Assembly: GCA_034044135.1 (NCBI GenBank)
Contig: CP139021.1
Coordinates: 2,185,635 to 2,249,634 of the forward strand
DNA length: 64,000 nt
Direction of reading: 5' to 3'
DNA from: Flammeovirgaceae bacterium SG7u.111
GTDB taxonomy: Bacteria; Bacteroidota; Bacteroidia; Cytophagales; Flammeovirgaceae
The notes under the pieces were generated by a model. It saw only the letters and a list, made by a program, of their open reading frames with translations, ran no database searches and was not told where the DNA came from. Below are positions 35,466 to 44,141 of this stretch, one piece after another. How positions within the stretch are numbered: position 1 is the first letter of the stretch; each line of letters begins with the position of its first letter. The position numbers and the translations under genes were made by a program.

Positions 35466-36332
35466 GAGCATGTTTAAATTTTGAAAAGAGCCGGGCAGGC
35501 TAAAACTTTGTAGTGACGAAACAACAAAGTTTATGGAAACAGGATATACCCGCTTGACCTCCCGGCAATGGCAATATATAAAAGAATATCTTCCCGTGGA
35601 AAGGAAACGCAAATATGACCTCAGGGACGTGGTGGACTCGATCTTGTACTGCATGCGCAGCGGACAGCAGTGGCGCAGCCTCTCGGGCGAGGGACGCCCT
35701 CCTTGGAATGTGGTATACTATTATTTCCGCAAGTGGCAGGGGGACAACACGCTTTTTCGGCTGAACGCGGCACTCAACCAACTAGAGCGCAAGAGGAAGG
35801 GCAAGAAGGCGACCCCGAGCATGCTTTCCATTGATAGCCAGTCGGTAAAGTGCGCGCCTTTTATCGGGCAGGACACGGGGCTGGACGGCAACAAGAAGGT
35901 GAACGGGAGAAAAAGGCACGTCATCACCGATACGCTCGGGCTGGTATGGGGAGTGGTCGCCACTGGCGCCAACGAGCATGACGGCACGATAGGGCAACGG
36001 GTGGTGGAGCCCCTCTTGGGCTACCTGCACAGGATGGAAAAGATCCTGGCAGACCAGGCCTATAAAAAGAAGTTCACCGGATGGGTAGAGGACAACATAA
36101 GGGGCGTAGAGGTCGAGATATCCTCTTGTCCCCCAACCCCCAGGGGCTTTGTGCCCATCAAGTGGAGATGGGTCACCGAGAGGACATTCGGCACGTTCAA
36201 TTTCTTCCGGAGGCTGTCCAAAGACTATGAAAAAACTACCAAAAGCCAAGAAGCTTGGGTTTTATGGCAAAACTGCCAAATAATACTTAATAGGATCAAA
36301 AAAATGCCTATTTAAAATTTTTAAACATGATC
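35466..36332 (+). mobile_element. IS5-family insertion sequence, copy 2
   Basis: 867 bases with end repeats GAGCATGTTTAAATTTTG and, at the right, TTTAAACATGATC (one change). Target duplication TAA lies at 35463-35465 and 36333-36335, within CTAA on both sides. It is divergent from copy 1; as each has its own target duplication, the two entered separately. Confidence 0.92.
35533..36315 (+). CDS. IS5-family (IS427-like) transposase, second copy
   Basis: 260 residues, intact. Same architecture as copy 1: LTSRQWQYIKEYLP, RKYDLRDVVDS, then DDE residues in LSIDSQSV, ILADQAYK and WVTERTFG. The middle differs mainly between residues 60 and 100 (RLNAALNQLERKRKGKKA). GC-rich against the neighbourhood. 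Confidence 0.93.
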   Translation: METGYTRLTSRQWQYIKEYLPVERKRKYDLRDVVDSILYCMRSGQQWRSLSGEGRPPWNVVYYYFRKWQGDNTLFRLNAALNQLERKRKGKKATPSMLSIDSQSVKCAPFIGQDTGLDGNKKVNGRKRHVITDTLGLVWGVVATGANEHDGTIGQRVVEPLLGYLHRMEKILADQAYKKKFTGWVEDNIRGVEVEISSCPPTPRGFVPIKWRWVTERTFGTFNFFRRLSKDYEKTTKSQEAWVLWQNCQIILNRIKKMPI

Positions 36333-36418
36333 TAATGCTTTCTTGTTTGTGCAATATGTGTTAGAATAATTTTGTTCTTTTATATAGGTATTTAATGAAA
36401 ATGAAATAGACTATATCA

Positions 36419-39400
36419 ATGATTAGCTCACAAAGATTTTTAATTGGAGTATTCTTGTATTTATTGTTTTGTACAGACGCTTATGGTCAGCTGAGCAATA
36501 GAATTCATGAGCAGTTAAGGTTCAAGTATATTACAATTGATGATGGAATAGCTAACAATAGGGTACGTGGGCTTGGACAGGATAAATATGGATTTATTTG
36601 GATAGGCACTCGAAAAGACATCTCCCGTTTTGATGGTTATTCTGTAAAGTCCTACACGCAGTTTTATAGGGAGGCAGATTCGACTTTTGTCGACTTTGAT
36701 GAATCACGAGATATTTTTAGTGATTCAAGGGGTACACTTTGGGCAGTTGGAAGATATGGTATTTGTTATTTTGACTGGGTAAAAGACCAGTTTGTAACTT
36801 TCAATGTACTTGAAAAGAATCTGGTTACCCAATGTAGCGAGGTTGGTGAGGACAGTAAGGGCTGTCTATGGTTTTCAACAAATCGTGGGATTTTGAAGTA
36901 TGACCCAAATACGCAAAAGCCTGAATTGTTTACTCAAGAAGATGATTACCCAAAAGCGCCCAAAGAAGGTTCGCTGTTTAAGCTCGTTGTAGCATCCAAT
37001 GATGATGTTTGGTTTGGTTATTTAAAAAATGGAGTAGGGCGTTATAGTGCTGAAGAAGGTGTTTTTTATCATTATACAAGCTTGCCAACAGATCCAACTA
37101 CTCTTGGTGAAAACCGAATAGAGAGGTTGTATGAAGATAAAGAAGGGAATATTTGGGTAGGTCATAATAATAATGGCGCATCAAAATATGATTATGAATC
37201 TGGTACCTTCAAAAGGTACATGCCAGAGAAAGAAAGGAAAGAATCTGGCAGGGTCAGAGGGATTGTTGAAGATAGCCAAGGAAACTTTTGGTTTGGCACT
37301 CAGGCAGGTTTGTACCTGTTCGATAAGGAGGCTGAAACTTTCAGACGTTATGCCTACGCCGAACACCCAATGTCAACGTTAAGCCATAATTCGATTCAGA
37401 CCATGATGGTTGATAACCAAGAGGGTTTGTGGCTTGGAACCATCGCTGGAGGTGTTTCTTATACAAATTTGAATTCTTCAGGAATTGTTCGCTATGACTA
37501 CAGCAAAATACCAAGCGAATATTTTCTAAACGATAAAAGTGTTTATTCCCTAGCTTTTGATAAGAATGAAGATATTTGGGTAGGTACAGAAAATGGAGGA
37601 CTGAATTTCCTAAACCGAAATACGGGTAAGTTTACCTATTTTAGGTTTGATCCAGACGATAACAATACTCCAAGATCGAATAATATTAAGGATATCCATA
37701 TTGATGGAAGGGGAGTAGTTTGGTTTGGAACTTACAGAGGAGGGATGAGTAAATACAATCCTTATACAAATCAATTCAAGAATTATCTTACTACAGATAA
37801 ATACCCTAAGGGTAAAGGCGATGAAACTATCTATTGTGTGTTTCCAGATAACATAGATGATGATTTGCTATGGGTTGCTACTACCGACCAGCTTTTTACT
37901 TTTGATAAACAGAAAGAAATATTTACGCTGGTTAACCCCAACAATCCAGACTATTCGAATGCGCCAGATAGGTTGAGGATAAAGGATGTTTGCCATGCTC
38001 CTGATGATAAATTGGTTTTTGGGACAAGAGGGGTGTTTATCTTGAATAGAAAAACCAATGAGTTTGATATGATCACCGAAGTTGAAGGAGACCGTATCAA
38101 TACGACTGATTTTGTGATGGTAGATAGCAAAGGTTTTTTATGGGCTTCTATAAATTCCGAGTACCTTATCCGGGTAGATTTGGATACGAAAGAAATTCTT
38201 AAGATTGATGAAGGTAAGAACCTGCCTAAAAAGGTGAGCTATTTGGAAGCGGCTGAAGATCATGAAGGGAATTTGTGGCTAAGTTCAAGCAACGGGCTTT
38301 ATAAGTTTGAGGGGATAATTGAGACTCCTGAATCTTTTGTTGTTCATCACTATGATAAGTCCAATAATGTTCAGAGCCGTGAGTATAATTATCACTCAAT
38401 AGCGGTTAGTCCTTCTGGAGAAATCTTATTTGGGGGTATAAATGGGTTCAACTCCTTTCAACCTAAAAATGTAAAACCAAATCCTTATAAACCCAATATT
38501 TTAATGACGGAATTTGAGGTTTTTGGAAATGAAGTGGGAGTAGGTGAAAATGTAGAAGGAGAGGTGTTGCTTGAAAAGCCGATTCAAGAAGTACAAGAGT
38601 TAGAGCTTCATCATAAAATTGATATTTTCTCATTTTATTTTACGGGACTTCACTATGTCGCTCCTCAAAATAATAAGTACAAATATAAACTAGAGGGCTT
38701 TGATAAAGACTGGAAAGTAGTAGATGCATCTGTCCGTGCTGTTACTTATTCAAACATTCCTAGTGGAGAATATGTGTTTAAGGTTGATGGGACGAATAAC
38801 GATGGTGTATGGAGTGATGCAGGGGTTTCCCTTAAAGTTACGATGCTCCCTCCATGGTGGGAAACTTGGTGGTTTCGATTGATAGCCGCAGTGTTGGTTG
38901 TGGGTGGATCAGTGGGCTTTTATCGTTATAGAACATATGCGCTGAAGCAGCAGAAAAAGCTTTTAGAGAAAAAAGTAACAGAACGAACTACAGAATTACA
39001 GAAAGCTAACGAGGAAATACATGTTCGGAACGAGGAAATGGCACAACAGGCGGAAGAGCTGGAACAGCAGCGTGATTACTTGCAAAATGCCAATGAGGCA
39101 ATTTCTCAAAAAAATGAATTGATTACTTCTAGTATTAATTATGCCCAACGTATTCAAGAAGCAATTTTGCCCATGGATGAAGAACTATCTCGCCAATTTG
39201 ATGACCATTTTGTTCTATTCCGTCCTCGAGACGTGGTCTCAGGAGACTTCTATTGGATGTATGAGGGTGAAGAAATTACTTTTATTGCCGTAGTTGATTG
39301 TACGGGACATGGAGTTCCAGGGGCATTTATGAGTATGATAGGGAGTTCGTTGCTCAGTAGAATAGTAGGTGAAATGAAAATAACTGAGCCTGCTATGGTC

Positions 39401-39877
39401 CTAGCAAACCTTCATCATGAGATTGTGAAGGCATTGAGGCAAGAAACAACATATAACCGAGATGGGATGGATATGGCTTTGTGCGCCATCTATAAAAATA
39501 CCGAAAACCCTAAGTTGGTTTTTGCTGGAGCCAAAAGCTCTTTGTTTGTACGCCAGCCCAATGGAGTAGGCATAGAAGAATTTGTGAGTAGTAGAATGTC
39601 TGTGGGAGGGAGTAAGGTAGAGAAGGTTTCCTTTACATCTGAAGAGTTGGAATTTGAAAAAGGATCAACCATTTACCTCACAACCGATGGGTATATAGAC
39701 CAGCATCGTGCTTCTGATAGGAGAAGATTAGGTAGAAAAAGGTTTAACGAACAATTAGAAAATGGAAAAGGGCTTCCTCTTTCAAAACAGAAGGAAAGAT
39801 TAAATCAATTCCTAGTAGAGTTTATGGGGGATGAACCTCAAAGGGACGATATTGCTGTAGTTGGTATAAAGCTTTGA
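36419..39877 (+). CDS. extracytoplasmic-propeller sensor with cytoplasmic SpoIIE (PP2C-type) phosphatase
   Basis: 1152 residues. Signal peptide (ends about YGQLSN, residue 23); two-component-regulator propeller repeats (GIWVG/LWFGT-type, seen as FIWIGTRKDISRFDGYS, IWVGHNNNGASKYD, FWFGTQAGLYLFD, VWFGTYRGGMSKYNP) over about 40-720; Y_Y_Y domain about 745-805; membrane helix about 815-838; coiled coil 840-905; SpoIIE domain 905-1150 with RPRDVVSGDFYW, AVVDCTGHGVPGAFMSMIG, GMDMALCAI and GDEPQRDDIAVVGI, which supply the metal-binding Asp residues. An outside signal is read by the propeller and sets a Ser/Thr phosphatase in the cytoplasm, as SiaA does for SiaC. Convergent with siaB/siaC-like genes, with an IS1 element in between. 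Confidence 0.92.
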   Translation: MISSQRFLIGVFLYLLFCTDAYGQLSNRIHEQLRFKYITIDDGIANNRVRGLGQDKYGFIWIGTRKDISRFDGYSVKSYTQFYREADSTFVDFDESRDIFSDSRGTLWAVGRYGICYFDWVKDQFVTFNVLEKNLVTQCSEVGEDSKGCLWFSTNRGILKYDPNTQKPELFTQEDDYPKAPKEGSLFKLVVASNDDVWFGYLKNGVGRYSAEEGVFYHYTSLPTDPTTLGENRIERLYEDKEGNIWVGHNNNGASKYDYESGTFKRYMPEKERKESGRVRGIVEDSQGNFWFGTQAGLYLFDKEAETFRRYAYAEHPMSTLSHNSIQTMMVDNQEGLWLGTIAGGVSYTNLNSSGIVRYDYSKIPSEYFLNDKSVYSLAFDKNEDIWVGTENGGLNFLNRNTGKFTYFRFDPDDNNTPRSNNIKDIHIDGRGVVWFGTYRGGMSKYNPYTNQFKNYLTTDKYPKGKGDETIYCVFPDNIDDDLLWVATTDQLFTFDKQKEIFTLVNPNNPDYSNAPDRLRIKDVCHAPDDKLVFGTRGVFILNRKTNEFDMITEVEGDRINTTDFVMVDSKGFLWASINSEYLIRVDLDTKEILKIDEGKNLPKKVSYLEAAEDHEGNLWLSSSNGLYKFEGIIETPESFVVHHYDKSNNVQSREYNYHSIAVSPSGEILFGGINGFNSFQPKNVKPNPYKPNILMTEFEVFGNEVGVGENVEGEVLLEKPIQEVQELELHHKIDIFSFYFTGLHYVAPQNNKYKYKLEGFDKDWKVVDASVRAVTYSNIPSGEYVFKVDGTNNDGVWSDAGVSLKVTMLPPWWETWWFRLIAAVLVVGGSVGFYRYRTYALKQQKKLLEKKVTERTTELQKANEEIHVRNEEMAQQAEELEQQRDYLQNANEAISQKNELITSSINYAQRIQEAILPMDEELSRQFDDHFVLFRPRDVVSGDFYWMYEGEEITFIAVVDCTGHGVPGAFMSMIGSSLLSRIVGEMKITEPAMVLANLHHEIVKALRQETTYNRDGMDMALCAIYKNTENPKLVFAGAKSSLFVRQPNGVGIEEFVSSRMSVGGSKVEKVSFTSEELEFEKGSTIYLTTDGYIDQHRASDRRRLGRKRFNEQLENGKGLPLSKQKERLNQFLVEFMGDEPQRDDIAVVGIKL

Positions 39878-39894
39878 GATGGTATAAGTATTTT

Positions 39895-40669
39895 GGTAGT
39901 GTCCTACAAGATCTGATGTGTATGGTTTCTGTTCAATATAACCATTTTCATTGCCATCTCATGGAACTTGTTTTTCTTTGAAAAACATGTCGTCCTCCTG
40001 ACGGTTCTTTTGTTCCTTGCCCTTAAAGACGTGTTGACCCCTTCGATATCCTTGGTGAAGCTTTTGCCTATCAGGTGCTTAGTATAGGGCAATACCTTGG
40101 CGAACGCTTTCCAGTCATCGGTACAGAACCAATCGATGTCGGCATTTTCCAACCGCCCATAGAGCGACCTTGTCGTCCCCGTGTCCCTTTTCCCCCACTG
40201 CCATGTCAATATCTGCTTACTGCCCGGGCCATAGGCATATAACAGCCAGCGTTTATTTTTCTTTCTGCCCACATATGTCCAAAACTCGTCTATCCGCACC
40301 TTCTGGTGGCGCCCCGACACATCGGGCGGGTCGGTGTCCTGGAACATGCCCGACAAGCAGTTCGACACACATTGCTTGCTGATATGCAATATCTCGGCAC
40401 AGTCCCTGATACCGTTGCACCTGCCCAACATCCTTGTTGCCAACCGTTTGACAAGGGGGCTTGCGCCCCAATAAAGGTATCCATGCTGGAAGTGCTTGCC
40501 ACAGCCCCTGCACATGAACCGTTGGATACCTGCACGGGATTTGCCATTTTTTACTACATTGGCCCTATGGCAATGGGGACAATGGACTTTTGTTGTAATT
40601 TCGCACATTCAACAATTTTCCATATTTCCATTGCCTTTTGCAACCCATCAGATCTTCTAGGACACTACC
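39895..40669 (-). mobile_element. IS1-family insertion sequence with 8-bp target duplication
   Basis: 775 bases with inverted ends that begin GGTAGTGTCCTA (24 bases paired, one mismatch). Target duplication AGTATTTT is at 39887-39894 and 40670-40677. One intact transposase on the minus strand. Size and 8-bp duplication are classic for IS1. It was inserted 17 bases after the phosphatase stop codon, separating it from the hairpin terminator at 40705-40743. Confidence 0.95.
39904..40608 (-). CDS. IS1-family transposase (single frame)
   Basis: 234 residues in one frame, instead of the usual insA/insB frameshift pair. N-terminal zinc finger CPHC...CRGC, as in InsA, HTH NGIRDCAEILHISKQCVSNCL, then the InsB-like core with first Asp in KVRIDEFWTYVGRKKNKRWLLYAY, second Asp in DWFCTDDWKAF and the basic end RTTCFSKKNKFHEMA. 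Single-frame IS1 members are known. Confidence 0.92.
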   Translation of the reverse strand: MCEITTKVHCPHCHRANVVKNGKSRAGIQRFMCRGCGKHFQHGYLYWGASPLVKRLATRMLGRCNGIRDCAEILHISKQCVSNCLSGMFQDTDPPDVSGRHQKVRIDEFWTYVGRKKNKRWLLYAYGPGSKQILTWQWGKRDTGTTRSLYGRLENADIDWFCTDDWKAFAKVLPYTKHLIGKSFTKDIEGVNTSLRARNKRTVRRTTCFSKKNKFHEMAMKMVILNRNHTHQIL

Positions 40670-40704
40670 AGTATTTTTAATGCTGTTGATTAGACGGGAC
40701 ACAA

Positions 40705-40743
40705 ATACCACAAAAGCCGGGCTAAACCCGGCTTTTGTGGTAT
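40705..40743. terminator. perfect hairpin terminator, likely shared by convergent genes
   Basis: ATACCACAAAAGCCGGG and CCCGGCTTTTGTGGTAT form a flawless 17-base stem around CTAAA. It is 24 bases from the stop of the SiaB-like gene, and before the IS1 insertion also lay about 50 bases from the phosphatase stop codon. Confidence 0.82.
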
Positions 40744-40766
40744 CTGATTGATGCAACTATTAAAAA

Positions 40767-41309
40767 TTACATTTTATCTTTATCAACTTTTGCAGTGATA
40801 GAGAAGAATGAGTTCCCATCAGCTACTTCTCTAAATTCTATATCAAGTGGGTTTGCAGAAACAATGGCAACATGTATGAGCCCGATTCCCGCTCCTTTAC
40901 TCTTTTCGCTTGAAGGTCTGCCTCTTTGAGACCTTCTATACTCTCTCAATTGTTCCATATCCATCGAATTAATAGTTTCGATGTTGTCAAGAAGTTCGTT
41001 AAGGTAATTTGTTTCTATAAGGTTGCCACATGAAAATATATAACTGTCCTCGTCTTCAGTGAGCAAAATGGTGCCAACACTATCTTTCCTACCATTGAAG
41101 CTTACTCTTTCAGCAGAATAGTAAAGAACGTTTTGAGCTAATTCCATAAAAATAGAAAATACTTTTCTGCTTGTTTTTGCGTCTTCTGAAAATTTGTTGC
41201 GGATATCGCTGCTAATTTCAGCTAAGATTACAGCAGTGACTGGTCCCTTGTAAAATATAAGGACATTCTTTTCATTTGTGCGGATGTAATAATCAAATAG
41301 GCTTAGCAT
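40767..41309 (-). CDS. SiaB-like protein kinase (DUF6272)
   Basis: 180 residues. GHKL-like fold: FSIFMELAQNVLYYSAER, N-box-like helix, a linker (FSCGNLIETNYLNELLDNIETIN), and AGIGLIHVAIVSANPLDIEFR at the Gly-rich ATP lid. Relatives of Pseudomonas SiaB phosphorylate the partner SiaC on Ser/Thr, opposing the SpoIIE phosphatase SiaA. Follows the SiaC-like gene on the same strand with 37 bases between them, so the pair is co-transcribed, and faces the phosphatase gene on the opposite strand. Catalysis is inferred from the family. Confidence 0.87.
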   Translation of the reverse strand: MLSLFDYYIRTNEKNVLIFYKGPVTAVILAEISSDIRNKFSEDAKTSRKVFSIFMELAQNVLYYSAERVSFNGRKDSVGTILLTEDEDSYIFSCGNLIETNYLNELLDNIETINSMDMEQLREYRRSQRGRPSSEKSKGAGIGLIHVAIVSANPLDIEFREVADGNSFFSITAKVDKDKM

Positions 41310-41346
41310 TAGGTAGCTGTTTAAGGTTAATATTTTATTAAAGCTT

Positions 41347-41751
41347 TTATTCGTCGTAAGCTATAAGATCCATCTCAATACCAGTGTCAGCTATCATGTC
41401 TTCAGCATCCATTAAGCTATCTTCATCATCTTCAAGGTAATACCATTTTACATTCACAGGAGCTCCTGTTTCTTGGTAATTCTTCAAAAGCTTTAAAATA
41501 TCAACAATTGACTTGGAAGAACTTGTGTTATAATAAGCTAATTTAATTTTAAATTCGATAGGCAAGGTGCCTGCAGATGTATATGTTTTAAGCCAATTGA
41601 TTAATTTTTCATAGAACTGCCATGTGTCTTCAAGATAAGATTCTCCGGAAAGTTCGCAAGTACCTGTTATAGGGTCAAAGTTTACTTTTGGAATAAAGAA
41701 CGTACCTTTTTCTTCCTTAATTTCTAGTTTTTCTAAGTTCAAAGTCTCCAT
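41347..41751 (-). CDS. SiaC-like regulatory phosphoprotein (DUF1987)
   Basis: 134 residues from ATG 41751 (METLNLEKLEI); the upstream frame has only a TTG. A small soluble protein with PKVNFDPITGTCELSGESYLEDTWQFYEKLINWLKTY, then YYNTSSSKSIVDILKLL, the DUF1987 signature that bears the Thr/Ser phosphorylated by SiaB. In Pseudomonas, SiaC controls the diguanylate cyclase SiaD and thus c-di-GMP; no SiaD-like gene lies within this window. First gene of the siaC-siaB unit, divergent from the GH3 gene. Confidence 0.87.
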   Translation of the reverse strand: METLNLEKLEIKEEKGTFFIPKVNFDPITGTCELSGESYLEDTWQFYEKLINWLKTYTSAGTLPIEFKIKLAYYNTSSSKSIVDILKLLKNYQETGAPVNVKWYYLEDDEDSLMDAEDMIADTGIEMDLIAYDE

Positions 41752-41874
41752 AATGAAAAGTGAAGAATTAATTAATATACCTGATAATATTTTTCTATTC
41801 AGGTTCAAAACGTGATTACATACTTCTTATTACATCACGTATTACTGACAGCGAGGAGAGTTGCATTAATAAAC

Positions 41875-41890
41875 ATATGTTTGAACATAT
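41875..41890. promoter_or_regulatory. perfect palindrome in the siaC / GH3 divergent region
   Basis: ATATGTT-TG-AACATAT, 16 bases with 7-base arms, 124 bases upstream of siaC-like ATG and 72 before the GH3 ATG. A candidate operator or only an AT-rich coincidence. Confidence 0.3.
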
Positions 41891-41961
41891 TTTTGCTTTG
41901 GGTTTTACATTAAAAACCAGTAGGATTAACCAAATATTGATACTGTTACAATAGAAAATAT

Positions 41962-43656
41962 ATGGAAAAAGCTTTGTTTTTATTAGAAAACAGCGCTCAA
42001 TTAGCTAGCATACTTAAAAAAATGTCTCTTGAAGAGAAAGTAGCTCAGTTAATACATGTTGCTGGTTACTCCAATAGAGATGACTCTCATGAGGAATATT
42101 TGTTAACACTTATTGAAAAATATGGGATAGGAGGAATTATTTTTTTTCAAGGAACGCCTTCTGCACAAGCAGCAATTACAAATCGTTGCCAGGCAGCTTC
42201 CCAAATTCCATTGATGATTTCAATTGATGGAGAGTGGGGCTTGGGAATGAGGTTAGATGAGTCTATGGGCTTTCCATACCAACTAGCTCTAGGAGCTTTA
42301 CAAGACAATACGTTGATTTACAAGATGGGCAAAGAAGTGGCGAGACAATGTAAGCGGATAGGTATCCATGTGAATTTTGCACCCGATGCCGACATTAATA
42401 ATAACCCTAAAAACCCTGTAATAGGATTTCGTTCTTTTGGGGAGGACAAATATAAGGTGGCAGAAAAGTCAATTGCGTATATGAAAGGGTTGCAAGACGG
42501 GGGCGTGATGGCTTGTGGTAAGCATTTTCCCGGTCATGGAGATACTTCTACTGACTCGCATATGGCTTTGCCGGTTTTAGGGCATGATTTAGAGCGCTTA
42601 GAAGAAATGGAATTTTATCCCTTTAAAAGGTTGATAGAGGAAGGAGTGGCAAGCATGATGGTCGCTCATTTACAGCTGCCTGCCTTCGAGCCTAATAAAA
42701 ATTTGGCGTCAACACTTTCCAAAAATATAGTTGATGGCTTGCTAAAGAAACACCTTGGCTTTGAAGGATTGATTTTTACAGATGCCTTAGATATGAAGGG
42801 AGTTTCTTCCTTTCATAAACCTGGAGTGGTGGACAAACTGGCTTTTATGGCTGGAAATGATGTTTTACTCTTTTCAGAAAACGTAGAGGCAGCGATAAAT
42901 GAAATAATAAAGGGTGTTGAGAATGGTGAAATATTAGCATCAGAAATTGATGCGAGGTGTATGAAGATATTGAAAGCCAAAAAATGGTTGGGTGTATTTG
43001 ACCAAAAGTCGGTTGAAACAGAAGGCTTGCACCAGGAATTGCATACAACTGAGGCATTAGCTCTCAATACCCAACTTTTTGACAAAAGCTTGACAAGAAT
43101 TACCAATCATAAGAGCTTGCTGCCAATTAAAGCAGCTCAAAAAACATTATCTATTGCTTGGGTAAACGATAAGATGCAGGTTCCAGGGAAGGGAACAGAG
43201 CAGCTAATGCATCATCTGCTCATTCCAAATTCTGATAATGAAGAAGCTGGTGACATTACCTCTTTCCAGCAAAAGCTAAAGAAAAGTATTGATATTGAGT
43301 GTGTTTGTTTTAAAAATAATGAAATTGAACAGAACCTAGACACCTTGCAAAAGAGACTTTCTAAGGTTGATGTAGTGATTTTGAGCCTACATGGTTTGGA
43401 ATTAAAACCAATCAATGATTTTGGGATCACTACCGAGTTGCTTACTCTTGTTAAGCTTATTTCGGAAAAGAGCAAAGTCATTATGCTTTTGCCCACAAGC
43501 CCGTATGCCTTGGAGAAATTTCCAAACCTCAAAGAATTGGACGAAATACTGGTGGCCTACCAAGAGAATTCTTTTACAATAGACTCTGTCATAAAAGCCC
43601 TTAAAGGGGATATAGTCCCAGAGGGTGTTTTGCCAGTATCAATAAAAGGCTTGTAG
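41962..43656 (+). CDS. glycoside hydrolase family 3 enzyme (beta-N-acetylhexosaminidase/NagZ-like)
   Basis: 564 residues. GH3 barrel about 10-340 with PLMISIDGEWGLGMRL, the NagZ-type signature KHFPGHGDTSTDSH (about 187-200, with His/Asp acid-base pair) and the nucleophile Asp about residue 274 in LIFTDALDMKG. A shorter second domain (about 390-564) resembles the GH3 C-terminal domain. No signal peptide, so a cytoplasmic cell-wall-recycling role, removing N-acetylglucosamine from muropeptides, is the simplest reading. Homologues in related bacteria are near 1000 residues because they carry a C-terminal serine-hydrolase domain; here that domain is absent and a free one lies at 32189-33472. Confidence 0.88.
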   Translation: MEKALFLLENSAQLASILKKMSLEEKVAQLIHVAGYSNRDDSHEEYLLTLIEKYGIGGIIFFQGTPSAQAAITNRCQAASQIPLMISIDGEWGLGMRLDESMGFPYQLALGALQDNTLIYKMGKEVARQCKRIGIHVNFAPDADINNNPKNPVIGFRSFGEDKYKVAEKSIAYMKGLQDGGVMACGKHFPGHGDTSTDSHMALPVLGHDLERLEEMEFYPFKRLIEEGVASMMVAHLQLPAFEPNKNLASTLSKNIVDGLLKKHLGFEGLIFTDALDMKGVSSFHKPGVVDKLAFMAGNDVLLFSENVEAAINEIIKGVENGEILASEIDARCMKILKAKKWLGVFDQKSVETEGLHQELHTTEALALNTQLFDKSLTRITNHKSLLPIKAAQKTLSIAWVNDKMQVPGKGTEQLMHHLLIPNSDNEEAGDITSFQQKLKKSIDIECVCFKNNEIEQNLDTLQKRLSKVDVVILSLHGLELKPINDFGITTELLTLVKLISEKSKVIMLLPTSPYALEKFPNLKELDEILVAYQENSFTIDSVIKALKGDIVPEGVLPVSIKGL

Positions 43657-43658
43657 CG

Positions 43659-44141
43659 TTAAGCAAAAGGGTTATTAGTGTTGTCTTCTGAGCTATCAAA
43701 AACCCTAAGGGCAACTACTTCCGCTTGAGCTGTAAGTTCTCCATCGGCAAAAAGCTCACAGCTTAGTACCGTTTTCTTTTTTTTGATTTCAATGACTTTT
43801 GCCCTTAGCTCAATTTGGGAGTAGTTTGGGGTTGGTTTTAAATAACGGACGTTTAGTGTCCCTGTAGCATACCTATAGAAAGGAGAAGAGTCCAGTCCTC
43901 GGTTTTCAGCTCGGTAGGCTGCTGCCATAGCAGTGCCCATGCAGTGGCAATCTATCAAAGTGCCTATTACACCTCCGTTTAGGAGGTTTTTCCAGCCTTG
44001 GTGTTTCTTTTCTGCTTTCCACTTGCAAACGCTTTCTTCCCCTTCCCAATAACTTTTTATTTGTAGTCCATCGGGGTTTTCGTTTCCACAACCAAAGCAA
44101 ATATTATCTTGCATATAATCTTGAAAAAACTCTTTTTTCAT
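43659..44141 (-). CDS. PaaI-like hotdog-fold thioesterase
   Basis: 160 residues, hotdog fold. Seen: an N-terminal Cys pair in NICFGCGNENPDGLQIKSYW and the core LLNGGVIGTLIDCHCMGTAMAAAYRAE, the helix that binds CoA and holds the catalytic Asp in this family. It hydrolyses an acyl-CoA of unknown chain. Its stop is two bases from the stop of the GH3 gene (tail to tail). Monocistronic. Confidence 0.87.
   Translation of the reverse strand: MKKEFFQDYMQDNICFGCGNENPDGLQIKSYWEGEESVCKWKAEKKHQGWKNLLNGGVIGTLIDCHCMGTAMAAAYRAENRGLDSSPFYRYATGTLNVRYLKPTPNYSQIELRAKVIEIKKKKTVLSCELFADGELTAQAEVVALRVFDSSEDNTNNPFA

Noticed and set aside
34300-36332. The two IS5 copies as ends of one composite transposon
   Set aside because: Each copy has its own target duplication (TTA, TAA) and the spacer has no gene, so they are two separate insertions.
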